A DNA stretch of 30,376 nt, taken from IMG/VR virus record IMGVR_UViG_3300035228_000846, positions 1 to 30,376 of that record, one strand, 5' to 3'. The notes under the pieces were generated by a model, which was given only the letters and a program-made list of their open reading frames with translations, was not told where the DNA came from and searched no databases. The translations under genes were made by a program, and so were the position numbers. This document shows, one piece after another, positions 1 to 8,256 of this stretch. Origin of the DNA: a virus. Position 1 is the stretch's first letter. Every line of letters starts with the position of its first letter.

Positions 1-3000
1 TTAACTCTCTTTAACCCAACTCCTGTGATATTAACTGTTCCACTTTGAGCACCACTACCACCTTGGAAAGCAGTAACTTGAATCGCATCAAACTTCACAC
101 CTGCCTTTTGGAATCTTGGTGGAATTGAGACTGTATGAGTTCCATTTCCTAGACCATGTTTAAGATAATTTCCAACATAAGTACCACCGACCAATACACC
201 TACACTAATTTTATCATCGATGACATCACCATCAACTGTTTTTGTATTAAAAGATCCAGAAATAGTTACTGTTATCGTATCAGTCTTTGATGAATCGGTC
301 ACCTGAAAACTTTGAACTCTAGGAACAAGTCCATTTTCAGTCGGATCTCCAGTATTATCAGCAGAAGTTATAGTTGTGGAGGGTAATGAATCTTGAATGA
401 TATCTGGTTCAGCAGGAAGAGTTGTGCTCATCAAAGAAGCGGTGGTCATACTTTCACTAATTTTTTTCCTGTTCCCAAGAAGAACTTTGAGTTTCCTTGC
501 CTTTTCTTTTGTGTTGGTTGCCTTCTTGACGTTTGCATCAATCTCAGGATTTCCTGTAGCAGGCATGAATTCTGCACTATGTGGATCTAACTTATCGTGC
601 TTATATTTCTGACCATATTTTGGATGATATCCATTCACTCTTTCTGGTGGTGGGTTATCAGGATGTATTGGTTTGATGTCTGGGTTATCAAGTGATGCAG
701 TTTTTATAGACTGAATTACTTTATCAACTTTGGTTTCTTTCTTTTGATACTTTTCATAAAGTTTTTCCATCTCTCTATCAAATTCTTGAGCCATTGCCTC
801 ATTAACTTTCTCTTGCCTTTCACGATCAGATCTCTCAATCAAAGTTGACCAATGATGTTCAGCAGCACCAACTAACTCAAGAACATGATTCTTTTTATCT
901 TGACTAGAAATTTCATTATATTTTTTATGACCTGCTTTCCATATAGCAGGATCAGGTTTGAAAGCCTTTGGACTTTCAATAGGTTTCATTAATTCAGCAC
1001 CAACAATTTTGTTATTTCTGCCAGTTGGTTTTACTTTAAATTTGGTTGGCATCTCCTTAACCTGAACTGGTTTCTTGATCTCACGAAGAATCCTTTTTTG
1101 TTTTGGAGTTACTATTTCTGTAACATTTTTTCTTTCTCTGTTCTTTAAGAACTTGGGTTTGTAACTTTCAGTCTTTTGATTTTTTCTATTTGTTCTCCAT
1201 TTTTTTGTTACTCTTGTCCTGTTGTTGCGTGCTTTTGTATAATTATCATATGCTCTATCAATTCTATCTGAATCTCCACTTGCCTCTGCATCTGTAGCTT
1301 CTTGTTCAGCATCTTGTAATTGTTGATCAGCATCTGCTACTTCTTGTTTTTCTGCCTCACTTGTGCCTTTCTCTCTTGCGTCTCCTTTTCTATCAGCCTC
1401 TGCTTTTTTTGCTGTCTCTACCGCATCTCTTTCTCTCTTGTAAGGATTGTCATAATCAGCAGAATCGCCAGTGCCAGCCGTACTACCAACATTAATTCCT
1501 GCCTGAATCAATAATGTAGTAACCGCAGCAGCACCAGCAGCAAGAGCAACTTGCCCAGCAGGTGTTGCAAGTAATCCAACGGCTACAGGAATGGCAGCAA
1601 TTTTTGCATACTCAGGTCCCATCTTAGAAAGATATGCTTTCAATCTTTTTTTATCTGCCTCTGACATACTACCATCTTGATTAACATAATCTTTAATGCC
1701 AAATGGATCATCATTGATATCCTCACCTTGATTAAATTCATTCCAATCTTTCATTACAGCAACAAAAAAGGGCCTGTAAAGTTCATCAATTTTGTCAGAG
1801 TATTCATCATTATATTTGTCACCAGTACCAAGATTATCTAATTTAGATTGTAATTCATCTCTTCTTTTTTTAGCATCTCTCGCGTCTTGTCTGCCTAGTT
1901 CTTGACTTCTATCGTCAAAAGCCCATGCTTCTTTTCTTAATTCATCAAACCCTCCAGGTCCTTCCCAGAAATTTATATACTCGGCAAATATTCTACCATA
2001 TTCTGCTTCTAGAAAGACTGCTTCATCATAGTCTTCTTTAGTATAATAGATATTTTGACCAGGTTGAGGAAAATTCTTATTAGAACGAATCTCCGTTAGT
2101 TTATAAGATCTTGAGACTATTTCATAAGCAACTCCAGTAAATTGTTCAGGTTGATGCCCATTATCTTTGGCATCCAAAATTGATAGAGGACCCACCCCAG
2201 GGTGGTATCTTCCATACTCATCTGGACCACTATTGTTATTAAAGAATCCAAGTCTTTCTCTTACACTATTATATTCACTAAAAGATTGTCCTGAACTTTT
2301 AAAATTTTGTTTAGTAAATTGTGCGCCCCAATTTACGCTACCCGCATAACGAACACCGTTTTCTGTCCAACCTCCACCTCCATATTCATTATAATTTTCA
2401 TCATGTGCATCTAGTTGACTCTGAATAGTTTCTCTTTCAGTTTCTCTTTCAGTTTCTTTATCCTCGTATTCTTGGTTTAGTTTATCAAGTTCATTTTGTG
2501 GAATGAGAGAATCTAATTTATCAAATGTATCATTTAACCAATCAGGATCAACTTCATAAATTAAATCCAAAGCTGATAATAGTTGATCACTATCCATAGA
2601 CCCTGGATTATCGATATTAAAATTAGTCAATCTTTTTGCTTCTGTTTCAGCATCCTTATCAATTTTTGCTAAATCAGAATCAGATAATCCTTTACCACCT
2701 TCCTTGGCAATATTATTTGCATCATTAGATGCTTTTTCTAATTGATCAGGAGATGAAGTTTTAGATACTTTATCAACATATCCATCAGCAGCTTCCATAC
2801 CACCAGAAAGACTTGGAACTGCTGTTGCTGTTTCCAACAAGTAGTTGTTTATTTGTTCTAGAAGTATCTTATTAGTATCATATTCATAAGAGTTATTAAA
2901 TTTTCTTGTTCCTCTTCTACTTCCAAATGATGGATTATTTTTAGGGTCATAGTTTCTAGATGAACTCTTATATTTCCCAGACCCAGGTCTTGATTGTGCC

Positions 3001-4067
3001 TTTACATCACTGTATGGTCCTCTAATATTATCTCCTCTAGTAAAGCTGCTCCCTTTTGATGGAGATGCTGCATTTGCTCTATTAATATCTCTCAAAACCT
3101 TATCCATTGGATCTTTTGGTTTAGCACCATCACCATATCTTGCTTTTGTCGGTCTATTTCCATATGTGATTTTGGGTTTTGGAGACCTCTTGAATGGATT
3201 AAGTCTACTAAGTGCTCTTCCAAATTTAGCAACATACCTTAATTTAGAACCAAGTATTGCTGCTCCTGCTGCTGAAGATGCTAGTTCTGGGAATAATAAT
3301 GCTACAACAGCGGCAATATCCAAACCCAACATTGCTGCATTCAAAATAGTCTGCATTAATTTATCATTCTTATCTTGTTCTTCTTCTTTTCTCTTCTCCC
3401 AAGGATATCCCTGAGATTCTGCATCACCCATAACATCAGGAGTGCGCTGTGTTTCTTCTCTTTCCGTTGCTTTTGTAGTTCCCGTAATTACAGCCAAATA
3501 TCTACCAAATCCATCTGCTGTGTTTGAAGGTGGACCAGGATAAAATGCTCTGTAATTTGGAGTATCATTATCAGCACCATTCAGTTTTGGGGTATTTTGA
3601 AAGAAAACTGCCTGTTCTAAAGTTAATTGACCATAACTAGTAAAATTTGATGATCCATCCCAACTTCCCAACTGACCAGTAATTCTGGCAAGGTTGACCA
3701 TTCTTCTATCAGACTGTCTGATGTATCCAATCTGAGTAAAGTTTCCCCAGGCATACCACATGGCTGACATGGGTCCAAGAATATAACTCGTATCTCCGGG
3801 TGGTTCTATAGTTAGAATAGTTCCATCACTGAGAAATAAACCCGTTGTATCATTTCCACTATATCCCTCTGACCCATCTCCATCCTGAGTAAAGTCTGCT
3901 GTTCTATCAACCTCGCCAGGAACTGTAACCGTGTTTATAATTGCAGGTTCAACAACATAAAGACCAGTAGTATTGTTTGTAGGCAATGCCTCAAGGATCT
4001 GAAGTTTCTCATCTACCTGAGAACTCTTCAGTACCTTAAGTGCTCTTGTATACCTATTCTTTGCCAT
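1..4067 (-). CDS. Giant virion structural protein (3' end outside window)
   Basis: The frame from ATG 4067 has no in-frame stop down to position 1, so at least 1355 codons are present and the C-terminus is missing. The protein starts MAKNRYTRALKVLK. Residues about 240-275 and 822-855 are long hydrophobic Ala/Leu/Val-rich stretches in an otherwise polar, Lys/Glu/Asp-rich, coiled-coil-prone chain. Late in the chain come basic stretches (KPKFLKNRERKN, KFKVKPTGRNNK), then the phrase DPHSAEFMPATGNPEID, and finally a Thr/Ser/Gly-rich part that looks like a beta-sandwich. From memory, such phrases recur in large virion structural proteins of T4-like cyanophages; that is recognition, not a search. 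A GATAAATA late promoter lies 20 nt upstream of the start, with AAGG about 7 nt before the ATG, which fits late expression. Exact virion role (tail, baseplate or internal protein) is unknown. Existence of the gene is certain; function is moderate. Confidence 0.85.
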   Translation of the reverse strand, partial: MAKNRYTRALKVLKSSQVDEKLQILEALPTNNTTGLYVVEPAIINTVTVPGEVDRTADFTQDGDGSEGYSGNDTTGLFLSDGTILTIEPPGDTSYILGPMSAMWYAWGNFTQIGYIRQSDRRMVNLARITGQLGSWDGSSNFTSYGQLTLEQAVFFQNTPKLNGADNDTPNYRAFYPGPPSNTADGFGRYLAVITGTTKATEREETQRTPDVMGDAESQGYPWEKRKEEEQDKNDKLMQTILNAAMLGLDIAAVVALLFPELASSAAGAAILGSKLRYVAKFGRALSRLNPFKRSPKPKITYGNRPTKARYGDGAKPKDPMDKVLRDINRANAASPSKGSSFTRGDNIRGPYSDVKAQSRPGSGKYKSSSRNYDPKNNPSFGSRRGTRKFNNSYEYDTNKILLEQINNYLLETATAVPSLSGGMEAADGYVDKVSKTSSPDQLEKASNDANNIAKEGGKGLSDSDLAKIDKDAETEAKRLTNFNIDNPGSMDSDQLLSALDLIYEVDPDWLNDTFDKLDSLIPQNELDKLNQEYEDKETERETERETIQSQLDAHDENYNEYGGGGWTENGVRYAGSVNWGAQFTKQNFKSSGQSFSEYNSVRERLGFFNNNSGPDEYGRYHPGVGPLSILDAKDNGHQPEQFTGVAYEIVSRSYKLTEIRSNKNFPQPGQNIYYTKEDYDEAVFLEAEYGRIFAEYINFWEGPGGFDELRKEAWAFDDRSQELGRQDARDAKKRRDELQSKLDNLGTGDKYNDEYSDKIDELYRPFFVAVMKDWNEFNQGEDINDDPFGIKDYVNQDGSMSEADKKRLKAYLSKMGPEYAKIAAIPVAVGLLATPAGQVALAAGAAAVTTLLIQAGINVGSTAGTGDSADYDNPYKRERDAVETAKKAEADRKGDAREKGTSEAEKQEVADADQQLQDAEQEATDAEASGDSDRIDRAYDNYTKARNNRTRVTKKWRTNRKNQKTESYKPKFLKNRERKNVTEIVTPKQKRILREIKKPVQVKEMPTKFKVKPTGRNNKIVGAELMKPIESPKAFKPDPAIWKAGHKKYNEISSQDKKNHVLELVGAAEHHWSTLIERSDRERQEKVNEAMAQEFDREMEKLYEKYQKKETKVDKVIQSIKTASLDNPDIKPIHPDNPPPERVNGYHPKYGQKYKHDKLDPHSAEFMPATGNPEIDANVKKATNTKEKARKLKVLLGNRKKISESMTTASLMSTTLPAEPDIIQDSLPSTTITSADNTGDPTENGLVPRVQSFQVTDSSKTDTITVTISGSFNTKTVDGDVIDDKISVGVLVGGTYVGNYLKHGLGNGTHTVSIPPRFQKAGVKFDAIQVTAFQGGSGAQSGTVNITGVGLKRV
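2427..2459 (-). repeat. 12-bp tandem repeat inside giant gene
   Basis: A 12-bp unit (agtttctctttc on the + strand) occurs twice in perfect tandem at 2427-2438 and 2439-2450, followed by a partial third copy. In the giant protein it encodes an ETER/ETER/ET run within a charged, probably helical segment. The unit is a multiple of three, so copy number changes keep the frame. Confidence 0.8.
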
Positions 4068-4076
4068 TACTTAGCC

Positions 4077-4607
4077 TTATATTGGAATATTTATCTGTTG
4101 TGTTGCATCTGAGTATTCTACGCATCCCTCAGGCCATCCAACAATAGTTATTCTATTATGAGTTGCACTAGTATTTACTACCCCAATACCATGAGGAACT
4201 TTTGGATTGATCCAAACAAACCGATTTGGTGCTGGTTCAATTTTGTCAACATCACAATTTTCAAACTTAAGATTACCTCCCCAAGAAGAATCCCATGTTG
4301 GATGAACATAATATACAAATCCACCAAAGTCAATATGGTATCCTGTTCCTGAAGATTCTCTGTCAACATTGGGTGGTAATGTATTTATGAAAGACCAACC
4401 ATCTATTGTACTATTCCAATGCTCTTGAAATAAATCAAGTTCAAAAAGTTTTTCTTTTATCCAACCAATAGTAGTCTTATATGGTTCATGAATATTTTCA
4501 ACAAACTCATCAGTATTCATATAATCACTCAAATTACTCTGAATCCAATTCCACTTATCCTCTGATAAGAAGTCATCTATAATAATTGCTGCTGTTCTTG
4601 TTGACAT
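4077..4607 (-). CDS. 2OG-Fe(II) oxygenase
   Basis: A 176-aa protein of the 2-oxoglutarate/Fe(II)-dependent dioxygenase superfamily (prolyl-4-hydroxylase-like double-stranded beta helix). The facial triad is visible: HID (H91, D93) in GYHIDFGG, and H139 in NPKVPHG. R152 in HNRITIVGW fits as the 2OG-binding Arg. The GGNLKF stretch before the PNRFVWI strand is typical. The substrate is unknown; cyanophages carry many such enzymes. ATG 4607 is chosen; an in-frame TTG at 4622 would add five residues and lies only 4 nt after the GGAGG arm of the hairpin. The gene follows regA across a terminator-like hairpin and a NATAAATA motif, so it probably begins the late unit that continues into the giant structural gene. 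Family is confident; substrate is not. Confidence 0.85.
   Translation of the reverse strand: MSTRTAAIIIDDFLSEDKWNWIQSNLSDYMNTDEFVENIHEPYKTTIGWIKEKLFELDLFQEHWNSTIDGWSFINTLPPNVDRESSGTGYHIDFGGFVYYVHPTWDSSWGGNLKFENCDVDKIEPAPNRFVWINPKVPHGIGVVNTSATHNRITIVGWPEGCVEYSDATQQINIPI
4088..4095 (-). promoter_or_regulatory. Late promoter motif (GATAAATA) for giant structural gene
   Basis: GATAAATA on the minus strand matches the NATAAATA late promoter box recognised by gp55-type sigma. Counting from the box puts +1 near 4082, giving a leader of about 15 nt that contains AAGG before the ATG at 4067. The box lies within the last codons of the oxygenase gene. Confidence 0.6.
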
Positions 4608-4608
4608 T

Positions 4609-4635
4609 AAAAAAGGAGGCAACTAACCTCCTTTT
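4609..4635 (-). terminator. Intrinsic terminator hairpin after regA, overlapping next gene's leader
   Basis: On the minus strand AAAAGGAGG pairs with CCTCCTTTT around a 7-nt loop (4611-4619 with 4627-4635) and is followed by six Ts (4609-4614). It lies directly after the regA stop and 1-2 nt before the oxygenase ATG. The 5' arm carries the only strong Shine-Dalgarno sequence (GGAGG) near that gene, so the hairpin may both end regA transcription and hide the ribosome site in read-through RNA. Confidence 0.7.
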
Positions 4636-4642
4636 ATTTATT
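4635..4642 (-). promoter_or_regulatory. Late promoter motif (AATAAATA) at regA stop
   Basis: AATAAATA on the minus strand overlaps the regA stop codon. By T4 late-promoter spacing the +1 would be near 4629, inside the 5' arm of the terminator hairpin, so a late transcript would lack most of that arm. Downstream genes are the oxygenase and the giant structural protein. Confidence 0.5.
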
Positions 4643-5072
4643 GTTCTACAACAACTTTCTTTTTACCAATATTATATTTCTGTTCAAGAATCCATTCGCC
4701 TTTGTCTTTATATGACAACACCTTGATTTGATTTAATGGTGCAATATCAAGACTATCATCTTCTTTGGTGATAGATATCAGTCCCCAATCAGAAAGCAAT
4801 CTAGCAATACGATTGCGTCTTTGCACATCATTAATAGTAAGGTTAGCATGTTTACCGTCTAAGGCAAACAGTTCCTTAAAGTGAACGATATAATAACGAC
4901 CCTGCTTATGAAGAATGTGGCAGGATTGGTATAGTTTCTTTTCTTTCCGAGAAGCAACACCAATTCGTGTCAGAGTCTCACGTACCTTCAGAAAATCATC
5001 AGGTTCATTGAGAACTACCTCAAGCATTTTTTCTTGTGACCAGTCAAAAGTGGGTTCCACAGTGGTAGTCAT
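4638..5072 (-). CDS. regA: RegA translational repressor
   Basis: A 144-aa homologue of T4 RegA (122 aa), an RNA-binding protein that blocks translation initiation on many early mRNAs, including those for the clamp, the clamp loader and itself. The T4-like core is clear: LNEPDDFLKVRETLTRIGVA, LYQSCHILHKQGRYYIVHFKE, and RRNRIARLLSDWGLI. About 14 extra residues precede the first family block. The start ATG overlaps the gp62 stop (ATGA), as expected for coupled translation. It is the last gene of the replication operon and is followed by a terminator hairpin. Very confident. Confidence 0.97.
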   Translation of the reverse strand: MTTTVEPTFDWSQEKMLEVVLNEPDDFLKVRETLTRIGVASRKEKKLYQSCHILHKQGRYYIVHFKELFALDGKHANLTINDVQRRNRIARLLSDWGLISITKEDDSLDIAPLNQIKVLSYKDKGEWILEQKYNIGKKKVVVEQ

Positions 5073-5437
5073 TTCATTCCTCCAACATCAAGTCGTTGTT
5101 TAATAAAGTTAATCTGTTCATTTGTCAGAATTTTCAGAGCTTGAGATGCCTTCTCGTTACTATAACCATAGTATTGTTTGACACATTCTAAATCCTGGAC
5201 TTTATCCTTTCGGATCCAAGGAGAGAATCTCTTCTTTTTCCTCAAAGTATTTAGATAAAAAGAATATTGCATATCTTTACTAAGAAAGTTATACTTATTC
5301 ATTTCATTTGCATACATCACACAATCCAAGTGCCCCGATAAGCAGCGATTTATAATGTATGGAGGATAAGAACTGATGTGTTCTGACAGATCTTCCTTAT
5401 TAAAATTAATTGAGTTGAGCCAGTATTTAAGTTCCAT
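5069..5437 (-). CDS. 62: Clamp loader small subunit gp62
   Basis: A 122-aa protein assigned as gp62, the small subunit of the 44/62 clamp loader, which loads the gp45 clamp onto DNA using gp44 ATP hydrolysis. Sequence similarity to T4 gp62 (187 aa) is weak; the call rests on position directly before regA, as in T4, and on size typical of the short cyanophage form. Visible blocks are YPPYIINRCLSGHLDCVMYANEM and NKYNFLSKDMQYSFYLNTLRKKKRFSPW, the second resembling the T4 segment with RGKRYGKW. It starts in a TAATG overlap with the upstream gene and ends in an ATGA overlap with regA. Confidence 0.82.
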   Translation of the reverse strand: MELKYWLNSINFNKEDLSEHISSYPPYIINRCLSGHLDCVMYANEMNKYNFLSKDMQYSFYLNTLRKKKRFSPWIRKDKVQDLECVKQYYGYSNEKASQALKILTNEQINFIKQRLDVGGMK

Positions 5438-6552
5438 TATCTAATAATTTGAATGTCATCATCTTCTGTCCAGAGTTCCACCTTGGTTCTGAATCTACCT
5501 TCTGTTTTTAGTTTTTCATATCTTTTACCTGATTTCTTCTTCCACCAAGAGATAATATTCTCTAGATAAAACTTATCCCAATTAGGACCACGAACTAACT
5601 TATCTTGCTCTTCCATGATTACCTCACGAACATTTGAATATCCATAGTCTGAGATATAGAACCTCTTCTTCTGAGTAAGTCCAAATGCTGTATTGATAAC
5701 TTCATTAAACTTTTTCAATTTATCTTGATCAGTTAAAGACTTCTTAATGATAGAAATCATCTTAGTTTGCCTCTTCATTTTTTTAGAAGATGCTTTATTA
5801 TCCGTTAGAGGGGTGTTGTTATTGAGTACCGTAAAACGGTCATGAAGGCGGTGAAAGACCTCATCATGCAGAAGAGGTAGGAACTTACTATCAGTCAGGC
5901 CCTTGTACCGCATGAAGGGTTTTAGACCATCATACTGAGATGCTGAGGTAGTAGACCCATATAGTGATGTGGTTTCAAATAGTGCAATATCTTTCTCAAA
6001 GACTTCATTCAGAGTCTCACGAGCAAAATGAGAGACACACATCAATGCCAAAAGTTTTCCACCAAGATAGTTATATCCAAAAGGTTGAGACGGGACAATT
6101 ACAAATCCCATTGCAGCATGGCGATTGAATACAGATAGATTGGGTGCCTTACCAAGCCATACATTTCTGGGTCTAGAATTAATCGTTGGAGACCCAAAGC
6201 GAATAAATCCAACTACAGTCTGAGTTTTCTTTTCAAACACCATCCAGCGCAACTCTCTACCAGGAATGTTACTTTCATTGTTATGAGAAGACACTGCTGC
6301 CAAAAGATTGCGATAGTGTTCTTGAGGTACTGAATTAGGAAAACGATTACCAACAAACTTAATGTCAAACTCCATCTCCTCAGGATGGATATCCACATTA
6401 AAGAACTCATCTTGTAAAGGAGTGAGTTGATTCGTTTGAGTGACTAGTTCTTTTTTTACATAACGAAGGTAGTCTTCAATAGACGTAAAGTTATCAAAGT
6501 AATTGATAAACTCATCAGCAGCCCATGAAGCATCAAGTTCAGATACAATCAC
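5437..6552 (-). CDS. DUF4338-like (DruA-like) protein
   Basis: A 371-aa protein of uncertain function. Blocks, in order: LRWMVFEKKTQTVVGFIRFG (about 102-121), NVWLGKAPNLSVFNRHAAM, FVIVPSQPFGYNYLGGKLLAL (about 150-170), and IALFETTSLYGSTTSASQYD followed by MRYKGLT. These follow the order I know for DUF4338, the family of DruA from the Druantia anti-phage system: G..L.Y.V, a strand-rich NxRFLILP-type segment, LETF..., then ..LG.T. The relationship is inferred by eye. The C-terminal third (about 250-371) is Lys-rich and probably helical. Start codon is GTG in a GTGA overlap with the membrane-protein gene upstream; the stop overlaps the gp62 start. It sits in the clamp-loader operon, so a DNA-related role is plausible but unproven. 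Expression: gene certain, family moderate. Confidence 0.6.
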   Translation of the reverse strand: MIVSELDASWAADEFINYFDNFTSIEDYLRYVKKELVTQTNQLTPLQDEFFNVDIHPEEMEFDIKFVGNRFPNSVPQEHYRNLLAAVSSHNNESNIPGRELRWMVFEKKTQTVVGFIRFGSPTINSRPRNVWLGKAPNLSVFNRHAAMGFVIVPSQPFGYNYLGGKLLALMCVSHFARETLNEVFEKDIALFETTSLYGSTTSASQYDGLKPFMRYKGLTDSKFLPLLHDEVFHRLHDRFTVLNNNTPLTDNKASSKKMKRQTKMISIIKKSLTDQDKLKKFNEVINTAFGLTQKKRFYISDYGYSNVREVIMEEQDKLVRGPNWDKFYLENIISWWKKKSGKRYEKLKTEGRFRTKVELWTEDDDIQIIR

Positions 6553-6764
6553 AGAAATCCCCCATAAGTATCTTCACCCTTGTGAAGCAGAACCCCATCA
6601 ACTTTATTGAGTAATTCTTGCATACCACCGTGCAGAACACGATATCCAGTGCCAACATAAAGTTGTCCCAAAACAACTGCTATTGTAGCAGTTCCCCAGA
6701 AAATATAATAGAATCTGGATTTAACTTGATTACATTGTTTTTCTTTAAGTTGTTTCTTTTTCAT
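6549..6764 (-). CDS. Small single-pass membrane protein
   Basis: A 71-aa protein: a Lys-rich N-terminus (MKKKQLKEKQ), one hydrophobic helix at about 19-40 (YYIFWGTATIAVVLGQLYVG), then a soluble tail. The basic N-terminus suggests N-in, C-out topology. It resembles small membrane proteins common in cyanophage replication operons (from memory). ATGA overlap with the gene before and GTGA overlap with the gene after show coupled translation. Function unknown. Confidence 0.75.
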   Translation of the reverse strand: MKKKQLKEKQCNQVKSRFYYIFWGTATIAVVLGQLYVGTGYRVLHGGMQELLNKVDGVLLHKGEDTYGGFL

Positions 6765-6943
6765 TCTTCTTCATCCACTCTCTCAAATTCTTCAATCATA
6801 TTTACTGGAACACTATGCTTATTAGCAATACGATACCAATGAGTTCCTTCTCCAGGTCCAATATATTTGATTTCCGTTTCCGGAATATTGTGCTCTCTTA
6901 TTGCAGCTTGCATTTTGAGGTGCATAAGATCTTCTTTTTTCAT
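6761..6943 (-). CDS. Small conserved hypothetical protein (60 aa)
   Basis: A 60-aa acidic protein, not recognised beyond its place in a run of small cyanophage genes. The end of the chain is Glu/Asp-rich (EEFERVDEEE). It is held by ATGA overlaps on both sides between the 59-aa and 71-aa genes, which supports that it is real. Confidence 0.7.
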   Translation of the reverse strand: MKKEDLMHLKMQAAIREHNIPETEIKYIGPGEGTHWYRIANKHSVPVNMIEEFERVDEEE

Positions 6944-7119
6944 TTGTTTTCAAAGTCCATAATTAATCGTTCAACTTGCTTTTTGTTAGTTCCGCAAGGA
7001 GCATTCTTTAAACAAATAAGAATGACATCAGTATCTGAGATTGTAGGTTTGATAGTAAATCCCCACTTATCAACTTCACCTTCAGCGGGTGCTTCAACGT
7101 AATCGAATTCATGTGGCAT
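6940..7119 (-). CDS. Small hypothetical protein (59 aa)
   Basis: ATG 7119 to TGA 6940 encodes 59 residues beginning MPHEFDYVEAPAEGEVDKWG and ending DFENK. It has a mixed alpha/beta look (WGFTIKPTISDTDVILICL) and two Cys (C37, C42). The start sits in a TAATG overlap with the 62-aa gene and the stop in an ATGA overlap with the 60-aa gene, so it fills exactly an otherwise empty slot in the operon. No function recognised. Confidence 0.75.
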   Translation of the reverse strand: MPHEFDYVEAPAEGEVDKWGFTIKPTISDTDVILICLKNAPCGTNKKQVERLIMDFENK

Positions 7120-7307
7120 TAAAATCCCCCACCTTTACCCATTTTCTTTGATTTAGGTAACATCTCTTTTAGTTCTTTTTCTGAGTAGTGATCATAGAGT
7201 TGAAGCATACGATCTAGTGCATATTGAAACTGAGAACCAGCACTCATCTTACTAAGCATATGATGTGCTACATCATATCTGAGTTCCTCTAGTTCGTTCT
7301 TGTTCAC
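7119..7307 (-). CDS. Small hypothetical protein (62 aa), GTG start
   Basis: A 62-aa, mostly helical protein (ELRYDVAHHMLSKM..., YALDRMLQLYDHYSEKELKEM) with a basic Gly-rich tail (KSKKMGKGGGF). Start is GTG, in a GTGA overlap with the gp44 stop; its stop overlaps the next ATG (TAATG). No family recognised. Its location directly after gp44 suggests co-expression with the clamp loader. Confidence 0.75.
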   Translation of the reverse strand: MNKNELEELRYDVAHHMLSKMSAGSQFQYALDRMLQLYDHYSEKELKEMLPKSKKMGKGGGF

Positions 7308-8248
7308 TTGAACTCACACTCTACCATAATTTCAGTCAAACAGGCCAACATGTTTATCTCTTGATCCGCCACAAATGCCATTTGATACTGATACTTAGCG
7401 AGAGTAAGCACAGCAGCAGGAATACTATTCGGAACCATGGAATCATAACAAGCATCGTAAATACGACGCAGTATGACAGAAGTATCATTGTCCAGGTTAT
7501 TGACAACCCATTTACGTACTTCGGGAAAATCTTTCTCTTTAAGTTTCTTAACCAAGTCATTTACTTTTACATCTGAAAAATGTGCCAGAATACCAGAATC
7601 AATCTTTCCACCTGCAGAGTAACGTTGGCACTCATTAAGAACACGTCTCCAATCAGGAAAGTGCTTATTGATTAATTCTACCAGGACCTTGTTATCATGT
7701 TCAATACCTTCTGCACCCAAGATTTCTTGGAGACGCTTGAAGAATTGTGCTGCAAGTTGGGGTTTGTTTTTGGAATTGGTTGAAAAATCAATACAGGCGC
7801 ATCGGGAGTGGAGAGGCTCGATGATTTTATTTTTAAAGTTGCAGGTGAAGATGAATCTGCAGTTGCCACTAAACTCCTCAGTAAACGCCCGTAGGAGGAG
7901 TTGTACATCATTGGTTGTGTTATCTGCCTCATCAATGATGATGACTTTGTGTTTGTCAGTTGCTTGAAGAGAGACGGTCGAAGCGAAATTCTTCGCAGTA
8001 TTTCTGACGGTATCAAGGAATCGTCCTTCATCGGATCCGTTGATGACATAAACATCTACTCCCAGTTCTTTACATAGTGCTTTAGCTACCGTAGTCTTTC
8101 CACACCCTGCAGGACCTGCAAGGAGCATATTTGGTATCTCACCCTTATTTAAGAAATCTTGGAAGGTCTTCTTAATATTTGTTGGTAAAATACAATCTTC
8201 AATTGTTTTAGGTCGATACTTCTCGACCCAGAGGAATTCATCACGCAT
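7304..8248 (-). CDS. 44: Clamp loader large subunit gp44 (AAA+ ATPase)
   Basis: A 314-aa AAA+ ATPase, subunit of the 44/62 complex that opens and loads the gp45 sliding clamp. Visible: the opening LWVEKYRPKTIEDCILP typical of clamp loaders, Walker A GPAGCGKT (45-52), Walker B IIIDEAD (103-109) and the SRC motif (148-150). T4 gp44 is 319 aa. ATG 8248 is chosen because it gives a T4-like N-terminus; an in-frame TTG at 8266 lies inside the upstream gene. Its partner gp62 is not adjacent as in T4 but separated by five other genes. Confidence 0.96.
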   Translation of the reverse strand: MRDEFLWVEKYRPKTIEDCILPTNIKKTFQDFLNKGEIPNMLLAGPAGCGKTTVAKALCKELGVDVYVINGSDEGRFLDTVRNTAKNFASTVSLQATDKHKVIIIDEADNTTNDVQLLLRAFTEEFSGNCRFIFTCNFKNKIIEPLHSRCACIDFSTNSKNKPQLAAQFFKRLQEILGAEGIEHDNKVLVELINKHFPDWRRVLNECQRYSAGGKIDSGILAHFSDVKVNDLVKKLKEKDFPEVRKWVVNNLDNDTSVILRRIYDACYDSMVPNSIPAAVLTLAKYQYQMAFVADQEINMLACLTEIMVECEFK

Positions 8249-8256
8249 AATAAAGG

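Noticed and set aside
393-3414. Several plus-strand open frames of 60-82 codons (393-612, 1320-1514, 2167-2349, 3166-3414)
   Set aside because: All lie opposite the giant minus-strand gene, have no ribosome sites or coupling, and read as low-complexity shadows of it.
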